Below the pieces are notes generated by a model that worked only from the letters and a program-made list of their open reading frames with translations, ran no database searches and had not been told where the DNA came from. DNA of 28,460 nucleotides from JBEBSD01 sp040394475 (GTDB taxonomy: Bacteria > Bacteroidota > Bacteroidia > Cytophagales > Spirosomataceae). This document shows, piece by piece, positions 16,569 through 25,882 of this stretch; within the stretch, counting starts at the first letter, position 1, and each line of letters opens with the position of its first letter. The stretch covers positions 1 to 28,460 of the forward strand of contig JBEBSD010000080.1 in NCBI GenBank assembly GCA_040394475.1, written 5' to 3'. The position numbers and the translations under genes were made by a program.

Positions 16569-17098
16569 GATGCAGGATTAGTTGAAACAGGTGTTTCTCC
16601 TGTTACCTCCAGCAATAGCCGGGGTGTTAACGGACGTTCTTTTCTTATTTTTTCCTGTAATCTCAAAAAGCCTCCTATGAGAGCTTCCGGACGGGGCGGG
16701 CATCCTGGTACGTATACATCCACCGGGATGATCCGGTCAACGCCTTTCACGACATGATAGCCATGATCCCAGTAAGGGCCCCCGCAGTTCGAACAGCTTC
16801 CCATGGAGATAACATAGCGGGGCTCGGCCATTTGCTCGTACAAACGGCGTACCCGGTCGGCCATTTTGAAGGTCACCGTACCAGCTACAATCATGACATC
16901 CGATTGCCTGGGAGAAGGGCGCGGAAAGATACCAAAACGCTCAAGGTCATAGTGGGAGGCATAAGTGGCCATCATTTCGATGGCACAACAGGCCAGGCCA
17001 AATCCCATCGGCCACAACGATGATAGCCGCGCCCAGTTAATGAGCTCTTCAGCACTGGTTAAAATAATTCCTCCGTCACCGGTTTTTGGACGCTCCAT
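16565..17098 (-). CDS. nuoB: NADH-quinone oxidoreductase subunit B
   Basis: A 177-aa subunit that carries cluster N2, the last iron-sulfur cluster before quinone. The four ligands are present: adjacent C37 and C38 (GFGLACCAIEMM), C102 (SMGSCSNCGG) and C133 (VPGCPPRPE). The surrounding sequence is highly conserved, so the protein should be functional. It starts 17 bases after the nuoA stop and overlaps nuoC by four bases. Confidence 0.97.
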   Translation of the reverse strand: MERPKTGDGGIILTSAEELINWARLSSLWPMGFGLACCAIEMMATYASHYDLERFGIFPRPSPRQSDVMIVAGTVTFKMADRVRRLYEQMAEPRYVISMGSCSNCGGPYWDHGYHVVKGVDRIIPVDVYVPGCPPRPEALIGGFLRLQEKIRKERPLTPRLLLEVTGETPVSTNPAS

Positions 17099-17115
17099 TC
17101 TGGAAAAAATATAGG

Positions 17116-17619
17116 CTAACGAACAGGTTTTTCATCATTATCTCGCTCCGCTTTCCCGCTGTACTGCTCGTTGACCTGCTCATACAAGGCTGCGGGAACC
17201 GGGGAGTGTACGCTGGGAACGACCGGCTGGGGCTTGACCCAATCCAGGTAACCTTTTACCCAGGCGTAAGCCAGCCCCAGGGCCAGCATCAGTACAAAAA
17301 CCGTAATCTCTGCCAATGCAAACCAGCCCCAGGCACCGTCGGTCTGTTGGATCAGGTCCGTGTTCCCGAAAATAACAGCCCACGGAAACAGGAACAGCAG
17401 CTCAACTTCAAAGAGGATAAACACCAGTGCGACGACGTAAAACCGGACGTTGAACCGGATATTGGCGTTGCCTTGCGGATCTTCTCCGGACTCGTACGTT
17501 GTAAGCTTTTCTTCATTGGGCCGGTTCACACGCAACAGGGAAGAAATCCCCAGCACTACGCCGATCAGGGCGATGGCAGCCAATATAAAAAGCAATATGG
17601 AACCGAAGTCTGAAAGCAC
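17116..17619 (-). CDS. nuoA: NADH-quinone oxidoreductase subunit A
   Basis: A 167-aa membrane subunit with three helices (about 7-30, 60-82 and 93-116). The loop between helices 1 and 2 has the family's YESGEDP motif, and helix 2 has the acidic FILFEVELLFLFPW motif. The hydrophilic tail after residue 120 is longer than in most NuoA proteins and rich in Pro, Glu and Asp. It is the first gene of nuoABC. The 128 bases before it contain the terminator of the previous operon and a 7-bp inverted repeat, so nuoABC has its own promoter there, though no exact TAnnTTTG was found. Confidence 0.95.
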   Translation of the reverse strand: MLSDFGSILLFILAAIALIGVVLGISSLLRVNRPNEEKLTTYESGEDPQGNANIRFNVRFYVVALVFILFEVELLFLFPWAVIFGNTDLIQQTDGAWGWFALAEITVFVLMLALGLAYAWVKGYLDWVKPQPVVPSVHSPVPAALYEQVNEQYSGKAERDNDEKPVR

Positions 17620-17645
17620 TGGAACGGCAGTTGGTAAGTTGAGAT

Positions 17646-17671
17646 TCCGACCACTTTTTTAACGGGTCGGA
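17646..17671. repeat. 7-bp inverted repeat in the nuoA leader
   Basis: TCCGACC (17646-17652) and GGTCGGA (17665-17671) pair perfectly around a 12-base loop, about 30 bases before the nuoA start. It is not followed by Ts on the minus strand. It could be an operator or a leader hairpin; nothing else supports either. Confidence 0.35.
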
Positions 17672-17709
17672 GCGACAATAATCTATCTGCGAAGTTACGC
17701 AAAAGAGAG

Positions 17710-17742
17710 GAAAGAAAAAACGGAACCGGCGGGCTTGCCCGC
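17710..17742 (-). terminator. Terminator behind the GH106-like gene
   Basis: On the minus strand GCGGGC-AA-GCCCGC forms a tight GC hairpin, followed after eight bases by a six-T run. It begins five bases after the stop codon of the GH106-like gene and separates the hexuronate operon from nuoABC. Confidence 0.6.
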
Positions 17743-17747
17743 ATTGA

Positions 17748-20297
17748 TCAGTAAAACAGGTTTACCGGTCCCAGCAGTCCGGAGGGCATGGGCTGCCAAT
17801 TGCTGGCCTTAAAGGGCTGGTACGTAATGTCTACGATGTTGATATCATCAAACTTTTTCCATTCCGGATGACGCTCGTCATACAGCCGCATATAGTTAGC
17901 GGAGAGATTGGTTACATCGATTTCGAGGCGGTTGTCGGTGGGTTTCAGGAGTGCGGAAGGTACTGTCAGCCGGAACGGGATACTCCAGGCGGTACCCAGC
18001 GGCTGGCCGTTCATACGTACCTCGGCTACTTCTCTGACGTCCCCCAGATCCAGCAGCAGGTCCTGGCCGGCACGCGATGTCACGGGCAGGTCGAAAGAGA
18101 GGCTATAACGGGCCGTTCCGGAAAAATAGACGGCGGAGTCAGGCAGACTGGTCCAGGAATTCAAACGGGAGAGGCGGGTCCGGGATGTCAGCTGCGGCCT
18201 CCCTTCCAGGAACTCAAAGGTCCATTCGCCGGAGAGCGCTACCGACCGGTCGTGGGAAACGGGTGCTGCCGGTGCACTTTCCGGAGGGGCAGCCCTTAAA
18301 AAAGCGGATTCTCCGGGTAGTAGTTCCAGGTAGCTTTCAGGACCGGAAGTGCCGTTCCTGAAGGGGAGGGTACGGGTCTTTCCAGTAAGTGGATCCATCC
18401 GTTCAACCGGTGTCTGCAAGGCGTTAAAGGACACCCATCCCCGCTCGAAGCGGTCCGATAAATTGGCCGCAAAATAAAAGCTGTTTCCCTGCAGCGATTT
18501 ACGGATAAAGGTGAGACCGAGCCTGCCTATGGCTTCCGGGCGGACCGCGTGCTGTGCCAATTGCTGTTCCCAATCGGGCGCTACGTACACGTTGCCGGTA
18601 TTCCGGAGTAACCGGGCAAGGTTGCTGTCAAACGCTTTCTGCCGCCGGGCATGCCGGTACCAGCCGGTCACTTTACCGGGTGTTTTGGTTTCAAAAACGA
18701 TACGGGCTCCTTGTTTTGCCAGCCGTTGAAGGGTGCGCAGCGTGCTTTCCGGCATGTATTCCGATGCGGGAATGAGCAAGGTTTTATAAGAAGCTTTCCC
18801 GGTCGTCAGGCCTCCCTGCGGGGTAGGGGTAAGCAGTTCAAGCTGTGCATCCGAAACATAATCGAATGTATACCCTTTTTCCCACAAGGCAGCCGACAAC
18901 TTTCCAAACGGGAGGGAGGCGAGCCATCTTTCGGTATGGTGCACATCGAGCATGCGGACGTCAGCGGGCTCCCGGGGCTGTTCGGACCAGAGATCATGTA
19001 TGGGGAAATACAGCAGGATGTCGTTGTCCGGGCGGCTTGCCTGCAACAATTCCTGGCAACGTTCGATGTAGGCGTTCAGCAGCTGGAAATGGGGCTCAAA
19101 ATGGGAATGGGGGCCGTAATTGGTGGAGGCATAAAAAAGCCAGCCAGGGAACGGCTCGTCTTTCGGAGTATAGGTCGTCCCGTGAAAGAAAATATGGTTG
19201 ATCCCCGAAACAAACAGTTCGTCGAGCTGGGGTTTTACCTGCGAAAGGGATACTTTGAAATGATTGGCCAGCCAGGTAGTGGTTTCGGAGCTTACCAGCG
19301 GTTTCCCCAGCAAATGGGCAGGGGAGGAAGCCATCTTCATGGCCAGTGGATTGGGTTTGCCAAAGCGGTCTTCTTCAAAATCCGGGTCGATACGCAGCCC
19401 GGGAATAGCAAACTGGCTGGTCCCGAACGACTCGGTTTCGGGAATGTCGGCTGCGGCATACAGGTCCAGGATATTGCCGGGCGAGCCGTGCGCCTGGTAC
19501 CGGGTTTTCATCCCGTGCCCGTTGCTCCACCGGGTCCATGCGACCGCATAATGATCGAGAAGCAAGTCAGCAAGCGTTTGCAGGTAGTCGATCCTGGCCA
19601 GTGCAGCGGCATTTTGGTCAGTACTATCGGTGAGAAGCGGCAAAGCATCCTGAAAGCGGTAGCCTCGTTTCTTTTTAAAGGCAGCGGGGAAATCACGGGT
19701 CCAGTTGGCGCCGTATACTTCATAGGAATCGTTGTACAGCGCCCGGGGCAGCAAGGACACCGTTTTGAAGGCCGAGTCGAACCGGGTGACGTATTGCGGG
19801 ATGGCTGCCCGATCGAAAGGGTCCAGTACCAGGCCTTCGCCGCCCGGGGCCGCGCGTTTTACCCGCTGACCGGTGGGTTGTTCCAGTATCTGCCCGTTTT
19901 CGGGCTGCCATTTTTTGGCGGCAATGTCCGGCGTCACATTGGGTCCGCCAAACGGCCAGCCGGTGCCGGTGGTCATGTCGACTCCCAATCCCAGCCGCCC
20001 GCCTTCGCGGAGGGTGTGCTCCAGCATCTTCATCCAGGAGGGGCTCAGGAACGGAATAGCTTGTTTTTCATAGCCTTTAACCCCGTAAATGGGGATGATA
20101 TGCACGCCCCCTAATCCCGTCCGGGCAAATCGTTCCATTTGCCAGGTAATATCCGCTTCAGTGACCGCGCTGCCCATCCACCACCAGTACGTCCAGGGCT
20201 TGGCCGTCTGGTGCTGTGCCGGAAGGGGGCTGCTGGTAACGATCCCTGATGTCAGCAGGACCCACAGGGAAATTCTGGCTATTTTCAAAGGGGACAT
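17748..20297 (-). CDS. GH106-like alpha-L-rhamnosidase
   Basis: An 849-aa exported glycoside hydrolase related to family GH106, which removes alpha-L-rhamnose, typically from rhamnogalacturonan. I use the ATG at 20297, which puts the signal peptide (KIARISLWVLLTSG) at the front; the longer frame needs GTG. The N-terminal part has the family opening WWWMGSAVTEADI and GGVHIIPIYGVKGYE, then GLGVDMTTGTGWPFGGP. Acid-containing family motifs NDSYEVYG and SSETTTW are present; I do not assign catalytic residues. The C-terminal third (about 690-849) is a beta-sandwich of the GH2 sugar-binding type (LDLGDVREVAEVRMNGQPLG). It is shorter than many GH106 enzymes, which often exceed 1000 residues. It follows the hexuronate transporter gene by 68 bases, consistent with a role in pectin use. 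Confidence 0.85.
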   Translation of the reverse strand: MSPLKIARISLWVLLTSGIVTSSPLPAQHQTAKPWTYWWWMGSAVTEADITWQMERFARTGLGGVHIIPIYGVKGYEKQAIPFLSPSWMKMLEHTLREGGRLGLGVDMTTGTGWPFGGPNVTPDIAAKKWQPENGQILEQPTGQRVKRAAPGGEGLVLDPFDRAAIPQYVTRFDSAFKTVSLLPRALYNDSYEVYGANWTRDFPAAFKKKRGYRFQDALPLLTDSTDQNAAALARIDYLQTLADLLLDHYAVAWTRWSNGHGMKTRYQAHGSPGNILDLYAAADIPETESFGTSQFAIPGLRIDPDFEEDRFGKPNPLAMKMASSPAHLLGKPLVSSETTTWLANHFKVSLSQVKPQLDELFVSGINHIFFHGTTYTPKDEPFPGWLFYASTNYGPHSHFEPHFQLLNAYIERCQELLQASRPDNDILLYFPIHDLWSEQPREPADVRMLDVHHTERWLASLPFGKLSAALWEKGYTFDYVSDAQLELLTPTPQGGLTTGKASYKTLLIPASEYMPESTLRTLQRLAKQGARIVFETKTPGKVTGWYRHARRQKAFDSNLARLLRNTGNVYVAPDWEQQLAQHAVRPEAIGRLGLTFIRKSLQGNSFYFAANLSDRFERGWVSFNALQTPVERMDPLTGKTRTLPFRNGTSGPESYLELLPGESAFLRAAPPESAPAAPVSHDRSVALSGEWTFEFLEGRPQLTSRTRLSRLNSWTSLPDSAVYFSGTARYSLSFDLPVTSRAGQDLLLDLGDVREVAEVRMNGQPLGTAWSIPFRLTVPSALLKPTDNRLEIDVTNLSANYMRLYDERHPEWKKFDDINIVDITYQPFKASNWQPMPSGLLGPVNLFY

Positions 20298-20365
20298 AGC
20301 GATTCGGGACAAAAGCTGAAAGGAAGGTGTTTGCCGGGTGATCAGCCGGGCAAACACCTGCTTCT

Positions 20366-21643
20366 CTAGAGATTTACTTTTTCCATTCTGGGGGTGAAGA
20401 GATGCATCACCAGCCAGGCAATCAGGTAGGCAGACCCGCAGATAATAAAAATCAGGTTGTAGCCCGTATTAATGTTGCCGGCCGCTTTGGCGCTATCCAG
20501 CACAATCCCCACAAAGAGAGGAAAGAGGATCCCTCCGACAGAACCCGCCATCCCGCCGATCCCGACGACCGAACTGACTGCTTTTTTGGGAAACATATCG
20601 GATGCCGTCGTGAAAATATTGGCGCTCCAGGCCTGGTGGGCTGCTGCGGCAAGGCTGATCAGTGCGACTGCCTGCCAGATATTGGTACAGTATTGAGCAA
20701 ATACAATCGGTACGACAATAATGGCAAACAGCAGCATCGCTGTTTTACGGGCTTTGAAGATCGGCATTCCTCTTTTAATAAAGTACCCTGAAAGGTAACC
20801 TCCGCCGATACTTCCGATAGTGGTAGCGGTATACAGGATGGCCAGGTGAATACTTGGCTTTTTTAAATCGAGGTCGAAGGTCGTTGCGAAGTAGGAGGGA
20901 AGCCAGAACAAAAAGAACCACCACACCGGATCGGTCAGGAACTTTCCGAAAACAAATGCCCAGGTTTGCCGGATTTTAAAGAGCTGCAGCCAGGAGGTCG
21001 GTTTCGTATCAGTTCCGGTATCTTCATCGTCACTGTGGATGTAGTCAAATTCCGATTTGGAAATCCCCTTTTTGCGGGACGGAATCTCGTACAGGAACCA
21101 CCAGAACCCCAGCCAGATAAACCCGATGGCGCCGGTAATAATAAACGCTTCTTCCCAGCCGTAAACACCCAGGATCCAGGGAACCATAATGGGAGCGACG
21201 ACAGCGCCGATATTGGCGCCGGAGTTGAAAATCCCCGTTGCCAGTGCCCGTTCCTTTTTGGGAAACCATTCGGCCGTGGCTTTGATGGCCACCGGAAAGT
21301 TACCGGCCTCGCCCAATCCTAACGAAGCCCGCGCAATAATAAACCCGAGGGTACTCCGGGCGGAGGCATGAAACATGGCCGCAATACTCCATACGATGAT
21401 GGAGATAGTATAGCCGAGTTTGGTCCCTATTTTGTCCACCACGCGGCCAAACCAAAGCAGACCGATTGCATAGGCTGCCGAAAAGGCCATAACAATGGTC
21501 CCGTAGTCGGTTTCCGACCAGCCGAATTCAGCCTCAAGCGTGGGTTTTAGAAGTCCGAGTACTTGTCTGTCAAGATAATTGATCGTAGTTGCAAAGAAGA
21601 GGAGCGCTACAACGGTCCATCTGAAGTTCGTTTTTTTTTCCAT
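20366..21643 (-). CDS. MFS sugar-acid transporter, hexuronate (ExuT-like) type
   Basis: A 425-aa inner-membrane transporter of the major facilitator superfamily, anion:cation symporter group. About twelve hydrophobic segments are visible, with a hydrophilic central loop (about 195-220). The first helix motif NYLDRQVLGLLKP and the loop GRVVDKIGTKLG are typical of ExuT/GudP-like carriers. Its position 72 bases behind uxaC supports galacturonate or glucuronate as substrate rather than galactonate, but the substrate remains inferred. It is upstream of the rhamnosidase gene and the three are probably one transcript. Confidence 0.88.
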   Translation of the reverse strand: MEKKTNFRWTVVALLFFATTINYLDRQVLGLLKPTLEAEFGWSETDYGTIVMAFSAAYAIGLLWFGRVVDKIGTKLGYTISIIVWSIAAMFHASARSTLGFIIARASLGLGEAGNFPVAIKATAEWFPKKERALATGIFNSGANIGAVVAPIMVPWILGVYGWEEAFIITGAIGFIWLGFWWFLYEIPSRKKGISKSEFDYIHSDDEDTGTDTKPTSWLQLFKIRQTWAFVFGKFLTDPVWWFFLFWLPSYFATTFDLDLKKPSIHLAILYTATTIGSIGGGYLSGYFIKRGMPIFKARKTAMLLFAIIVVPIVFAQYCTNIWQAVALISLAAAAHQAWSANIFTTASDMFPKKAVSSVVGIGGMAGSVGGILFPLFVGIVLDSAKAAGNINTGYNLIFIICGSAYLIAWLVMHLFTPRMEKVNL

Positions 21644-21714
21644 CTAGGGCTAAAGGTGAATTGAATAATACAGATATGGTCTATAAGGCATTTTTTGTGT
21701 TTTTTACCTGCTTT

Positions 21715-23151
21715 TCAGAACTTAAAGTACTCTTTGGCATTGTTGTAGCAAATATTCTGGACCACTTGTCCGATCCAGGGGATATCATTGGGGAGTTCAC
21801 CGTTGACGATGTCGTTGCCCAGGAGGTTACAGAGAATACGACGGAAATATTCATGGCGCGGGAAGGAAAGGAAGCTCCGCGAATCGGTCAGCATTCCGAC
21901 AAAGCGGCTGAGAAGCCCGATATTGGAAAGGGTATTAAGCTGGTTTTCCATCCCCAGTTTCTGATCGAGGAACCACCAGCCGGAGCCAAACTGGATTTTA
22001 CCGGCTACGGATCCGTCGTTAAAGTTCCCGATCATGGTCGCTATTACTTCGTTATCGGCCGGGTTGAGGTTGTAGATAATGGTTTGCGCTAACTGATTGA
22101 ATTCGTCCAGGCGGCCCAGGTACCGCGACAGCGCCCTGGCTTGTGAATAGTCTCCGATCGAGTCCCAGCCGGTATCGGGGCCCAATACGCGCAGGGCACG
22201 CTTATTGTTGTTCCGCATCGCACCGATATGGAACTGCTGTGTCCAGCCGAGCTCGTGGTAAAGCGTGCCAAGCTCATGCAGCAGCGCCGATTGAAACAAT
22301 TCAATCTCAGCGGGAGAAAGTGTCTGATCGCTTTGTTTTTTCCGGAAAACGCGGTTGGCTTCTTCCGGTGTAAAATCGGCGGCATACAATTGCTCAAGCC
22401 CGTGATCGGCCAGCCTTCCGCCCAGAGAAGCAAAAAAGGCAGCACGCTGGCGAAGTGCTTTTACCAGGTTGTCGTAGCTGTCGATTTCGATCTGGGTAAG
22501 GGCTCCGAGGCGGGTAATGTACTGATTGTAGTTGCTGTCGCCGATCAGAATAAATTTATCCGGCCTGAAAGTCGGCAATACCTGTAGGCCTATGTCCCGG
22601 GAGCGCAGTTGCTGGTGATACTCCAGGCTGTCGAGAGGGTCATCTGTTGTGCAGACCGTTTTGACGCTCATGCGTTGGAGCAGGCTGGTTACCGAGTATT
22701 CCGGGGTGTTGAGCTTCTCCTTACAGGCGTCGTAGATGCGGTCGGCATTGGAAGGACCGAGAATATCCTCTTCGTTGAAATAACGGCGAAGCTCCAGGTG
22801 GGTCCAGTGATACAACGGGTTTCGCAAGGTATACGGGACGGTCGCGGCCCATTTACGGAATTTCTCGCGATCCGGCTGATTACCGGTACAGTAACTCTCA
22901 TCAATACCGTTGCTTCTCATGGCGCGCCACTTGTAGTGATCGCCATAGAGCCATGCCTGGGTCAGGTTTTCGAATTGCGTATCCGCTGCAATCTGATCGG
23001 GGGGAAGGTGGCAATGGTAATCGATGATGGGCATTGCCTTGGCATAATCATGGTACAGAATTTTTGCAGACTCGGTTTGAAGCAGGAAATCTTGATCCAT
23101 AAACGCTTTTACCGAAGGTTGATTCAGGCTGGTTGCTGTAAGGGAACTCAT
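21715..23151 (-). CDS. uxaC: Glucuronate/galacturonate isomerase
   Basis: A 478-aa cytoplasmic enzyme of the amidohydrolase superfamily that converts D-glucuronate to D-fructuronate and D-galacturonate to D-tagaturonate. The N-terminal metal motif is IIDYHCHLPP (H46, H48), and the family's YHWTHLELRRYF and TTDDPLDSLEYH stretches follow. I prefer the ATG at 23151, which has an A-rich leader; an in-frame ATG at 23187 would add 12 residues. Family length is about 465-475. It is the first gene of a probable uxaC, transporter, rhamnosidase operon. The next enzymes of the pathway (uxaB, uxuB, uxaA/uxuA, kdgK) are not in the window. Confidence 0.95.
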   Translation of the reverse strand: MSSLTATSLNQPSVKAFMDQDFLLQTESAKILYHDYAKAMPIIDYHCHLPPDQIAADTQFENLTQAWLYGDHYKWRAMRSNGIDESYCTGNQPDREKFRKWAATVPYTLRNPLYHWTHLELRRYFNEEDILGPSNADRIYDACKEKLNTPEYSVTSLLQRMSVKTVCTTDDPLDSLEYHQQLRSRDIGLQVLPTFRPDKFILIGDSNYNQYITRLGALTQIEIDSYDNLVKALRQRAAFFASLGGRLADHGLEQLYAADFTPEEANRVFRKKQSDQTLSPAEIELFQSALLHELGTLYHELGWTQQFHIGAMRNNNKRALRVLGPDTGWDSIGDYSQARALSRYLGRLDEFNQLAQTIIYNLNPADNEVIATMIGNFNDGSVAGKIQFGSGWWFLDQKLGMENQLNTLSNIGLLSRFVGMLTDSRSFLSFPRHEYFRRILCNLLGNDIVNGELPNDIPWIGQVVQNICYNNAKEYFKF

Positions 23152-23340
23152 AACTTGTTGTCTTTTGTTTGATGGCAGCAGATTCATCAGCGGCGATGAA
23201 TCGCGAATGGGTATGCCGGATCCGATGCTTCTCAGCGGAAAGTCCGGCGTCTGGTTTTAGGACGACTTTCTGGCCCGTTTCCCCTACTGTCGGCAGGGTA
23301 AATTGCCCGGGAATTCACGTATTTGCCCGCTCTATACAGA

Positions 23341-23374
23341 AGAAAGCCTTTCTTCAATGTGAGAAAGGCTTTCT
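23341..23374 (-). terminator. Strong hairpin behind the outer-membrane receptor gene
   Basis: AGAAAGCCTTTCT (23341-23353) and AGAAAGGCTTTCT (23362-23374) form a perfect 13-bp stem with an 8-base loop. On the minus strand a short, imperfect T-rich stretch follows. It lies 58 bases after the receptor gene stop and before uxaC, so it probably ends the receptor transcript. Confidence 0.65.
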
Positions 23375-23431
23375 GATTCTTAACCTAAACTAATCGTATG
23401 AATTAGTGCTTTGTGGTTTTGTCTAGTTTGT

Positions 23432-25882
23432 TTAATTCTGAGTGTTGACGCGTTGCTGAAGATCGTCCGAACCCGTATTGCGTTGACGGGTTTTTACATT
23501 CTGATTTCCGAATCGATAAGAAAAGGTTAACCGTACCTGCCGGCTGGGCCACAGGCTCCGGATCGTGAGATCAATATCCTCGAACTGTGTACCGCCCCTG
23601 AAACGGTTGGTCCAGAACGGATCCTGTATATTGAGTTTCAGGCTGGCCTTTTTTTCCATAAAGCTTTTCTGAACACCAAAATTGAGCGCGCCCTGGGTTT
23701 TCATTGCCAGCATTCCATACAGGCCGGGACCGTTGAGCCATCCGCCAGCTTCTACCGACCAGTCGTCGGGCAGCTTGATGGTGTTGTTCCCATAAAGATT
23801 GTAGGTCAGCAGGCTCATGTCGTATAACTTGTTGCGGTAATAGGTTTTGTATTCGTTGTAGGTTCCGGTAGCGTTGAGCTGGAACGTCCACCACTTGGTA
23901 ACCGGCAGGGGAGCCGAAAGTGTGAGGCTCAGGAAATTCTGATGATCCAGGTTGTCAGGGGTCATGTAGGTTTTGTTCTCCTCTGCAATCTGATGAGGGA
24001 CTTCCTGGGCGATGACATCCTTGATGCGGCTATAGGCCAGCGTAGTGTTCAGGAAACTCTTGAATACATGCACCAGTTGAAAGGAATGGGTATACTGGGG
24101 ACGCAGATGGGGATTGCCCCGGCCGAAGGTATAAGGATCCAGGTAGTATTCAAAAGGATTGAGTGACTGATAATTCGGACGATCGATACGGTAGCTGTAC
24201 GACAGGTTCAGAACATTGCTGCTGTCGAGATCGTGCGAAAGGAATACACTCGGGAAAAAATTGACGTAGTTCCGGTCCCGTATGGTCGCCAGTGTCACGG
24301 AATTGCCGATGCTGTGGGTGTGCTCGGCCCGTATGCCCAGCTGGTATTTGGTTTTGGCGGTCAGCTGGTTATTGAAATTCAGATACGCTGCGTTGATATT
24401 CTCCGTATACTTGAACCGGTTGGTCCGGGAAGGATCGATCCACCACTGGTCGCTGAGCGTTTCAAAAACCATGTTGTTGTCGGCCTGTACGTAGCTCGAT
24501 TTCAAACCTGCTTCGAATTTTCCTTTACCCACCGGCTGCGTATAGTCCAGTTTTGCTACGCCGATATGGATTTTAGAAGGCATATTGTTGCGGAAAATGT
24601 CGTCAGGCAGCGCCGTTTCTCCCTCCGGGACGACGTAACGGGTGTCCATAAAATTGTATCCTTTGCTGTCGTATTGCACGTAATCCACATCGAAGGTCAA
24701 CTCTTTACCCTTTCCCGTAAATTCATGCTTCAGATTGGCATTGCCGCTGAAATTCTGCATCCGGTTGGACGCCTGGATCGAAGTGGTATACGATTGCTGC
24801 AAACTGTTATCATGGTTGAGCAGTTCTGCTTCGGTAAAACGCAGCGGGTTCGACCACTTATTCCCGAAGCCTGAAAAAAGAACGCCCACCGTCGTCTTAT
24901 CGGTTGCCTGGTAGTCTGCACCCACCCGGAAGCTGTAATAATAGGCCTTCCAGTCGCTGTCGGAGACCGAGTTGATGGTGGTGTTTTGTCCTTCAAATGG
25001 AATGACGCGGCGGATCACCTGCTGATTGAACCCTTCTCCACGGAAACCGTTGCCGGTGGCCGTCCAGCTGAGCTTTCCTTCTTTATGGTTCAGGGTAAGC
25101 ATGCCGTTGGCGCGGGGTTTGTTCCGGGAGGCCATGCCGGCGCCTACCGAGAGATTGCCGTTCGTTCCGAAGTTCTTGTTCTTTTTAAACTTGATGTTGA
25201 TAATTCCGGAATTTCCCGCAGCATCGTATTTGGCAGAAGGATTGGTAATCAACTCGATTTTTTCAATGTTATCGCTGGGTGTATTGCGCAGCAGGTTGAC
25301 AAGTTCCGATTCGGACAGATAGCTTTGTTTCCCGTCTATCTGGACAATAATGCCTTCTTTTCCGCGTAGTTTCAACCGGTCGTTTTGCTGGTCCACGGTG
25401 ACACCCGGAGAGCGTTCCAATACTTCCAGGGCAGTGGATCCGGCCGCTACGATGCTATTTTCAACGTTAATCACGGTCCGGTCAACTTCCTGCTCAATGA
25501 AGGGCTTCTGAGCGACTACTTTTACTTCACTAAGTTCCTGAATTTCAGGAATCATCCGAAGTATGGGTACCTGGTGGACCCCGCCTTTAAAATTGAACGG
25601 ATTACTATATACTTTTTCAAATCCCACCATGCTGGCCATAATCAGAAAATCCCCGTCCCCGATTCCCGGAAAGGCATACTGTCCATCCGTATCGGCCGCC
25701 ATTCCTTTTACCATGACGGAGTCTGCTGCCTGAAGCAGGAACACATTGACCAACGGAAACGCCTCGTTTTTTTCATCGACCACATTTCCCCGCAGTGTGC
25801 GTTCCCGGGACTGCCCCGAGACAAGCCCTGCAGAGAATAGCAGCATAGTGACGAGTAACGATTTGGTTAAATATGTTTTCAT
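23432..25882 (-). CDS. Outer-membrane beta-barrel receptor (TonB-dependent-like)
   Basis: An 816-aa outer-membrane protein. Residues 1-23 are a signal peptide (LLVTMLLFSAGLVSG). Residues about 27-110 form a carboxypeptidase-regulatory-like domain (LRGNVVDEKNEAFPLVNVFL). Residues about 115-232 resemble a plug domain (VDRTVINVENS, ALEVLERSPGVTV, IEKIELITNPSAKYDAAG), and the remaining 580 residues are barrel strands (the OMP_b-brl_3 type). No SusD partner is adjacent, so it is not a standard SusCD pair. Members of this group are found widely in Cytophagales and their substrates are mostly unknown. The start codon is an ATG with a purine-rich leader. It is a single-gene unit: a terminator follows, and a 324-base gap with no recognisable promoter precedes it. 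Confidence 0.9.
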   Translation of the reverse strand: MKTYLTKSLLVTMLLFSAGLVSGQSRERTLRGNVVDEKNEAFPLVNVFLLQAADSVMVKGMAADTDGQYAFPGIGDGDFLIMASMVGFEKVYSNPFNFKGGVHQVPILRMIPEIQELSEVKVVAQKPFIEQEVDRTVINVENSIVAAGSTALEVLERSPGVTVDQQNDRLKLRGKEGIIVQIDGKQSYLSESELVNLLRNTPSDNIEKIELITNPSAKYDAAGNSGIINIKFKKNKNFGTNGNLSVGAGMASRNKPRANGMLTLNHKEGKLSWTATGNGFRGEGFNQQVIRRVIPFEGQNTTINSVSDSDWKAYYYSFRVGADYQATDKTTVGVLFSGFGNKWSNPLRFTEAELLNHDNSLQQSYTTSIQASNRMQNFSGNANLKHEFTGKGKELTFDVDYVQYDSKGYNFMDTRYVVPEGETALPDDIFRNNMPSKIHIGVAKLDYTQPVGKGKFEAGLKSSYVQADNNMVFETLSDQWWIDPSRTNRFKYTENINAAYLNFNNQLTAKTKYQLGIRAEHTHSIGNSVTLATIRDRNYVNFFPSVFLSHDLDSSNVLNLSYSYRIDRPNYQSLNPFEYYLDPYTFGRGNPHLRPQYTHSFQLVHVFKSFLNTTLAYSRIKDVIAQEVPHQIAEENKTYMTPDNLDHQNFLSLTLSAPLPVTKWWTFQLNATGTYNEYKTYYRNKLYDMSLLTYNLYGNNTIKLPDDWSVEAGGWLNGPGLYGMLAMKTQGALNFGVQKSFMEKKASLKLNIQDPFWTNRFRGGTQFEDIDLTIRSLWPSRQVRLTFSYRFGNQNVKTRQRNTGSDDLQQRVNTQN

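Noticed and set aside
18651..20114. 487-codon plus-strand frame opposite the rhamnosidase
   Set aside because: It is a long antisense shadow in a GC-rich gene; the minus-strand protein has clear family motifs and a signal peptide.
23389..23407. ACTAAT/ATTAGT inverted repeat before the receptor stop-side terminator
   Set aside because: Six-base arms in AT-rich sequence are easily chance; the adjacent 13-bp hairpin explains termination.
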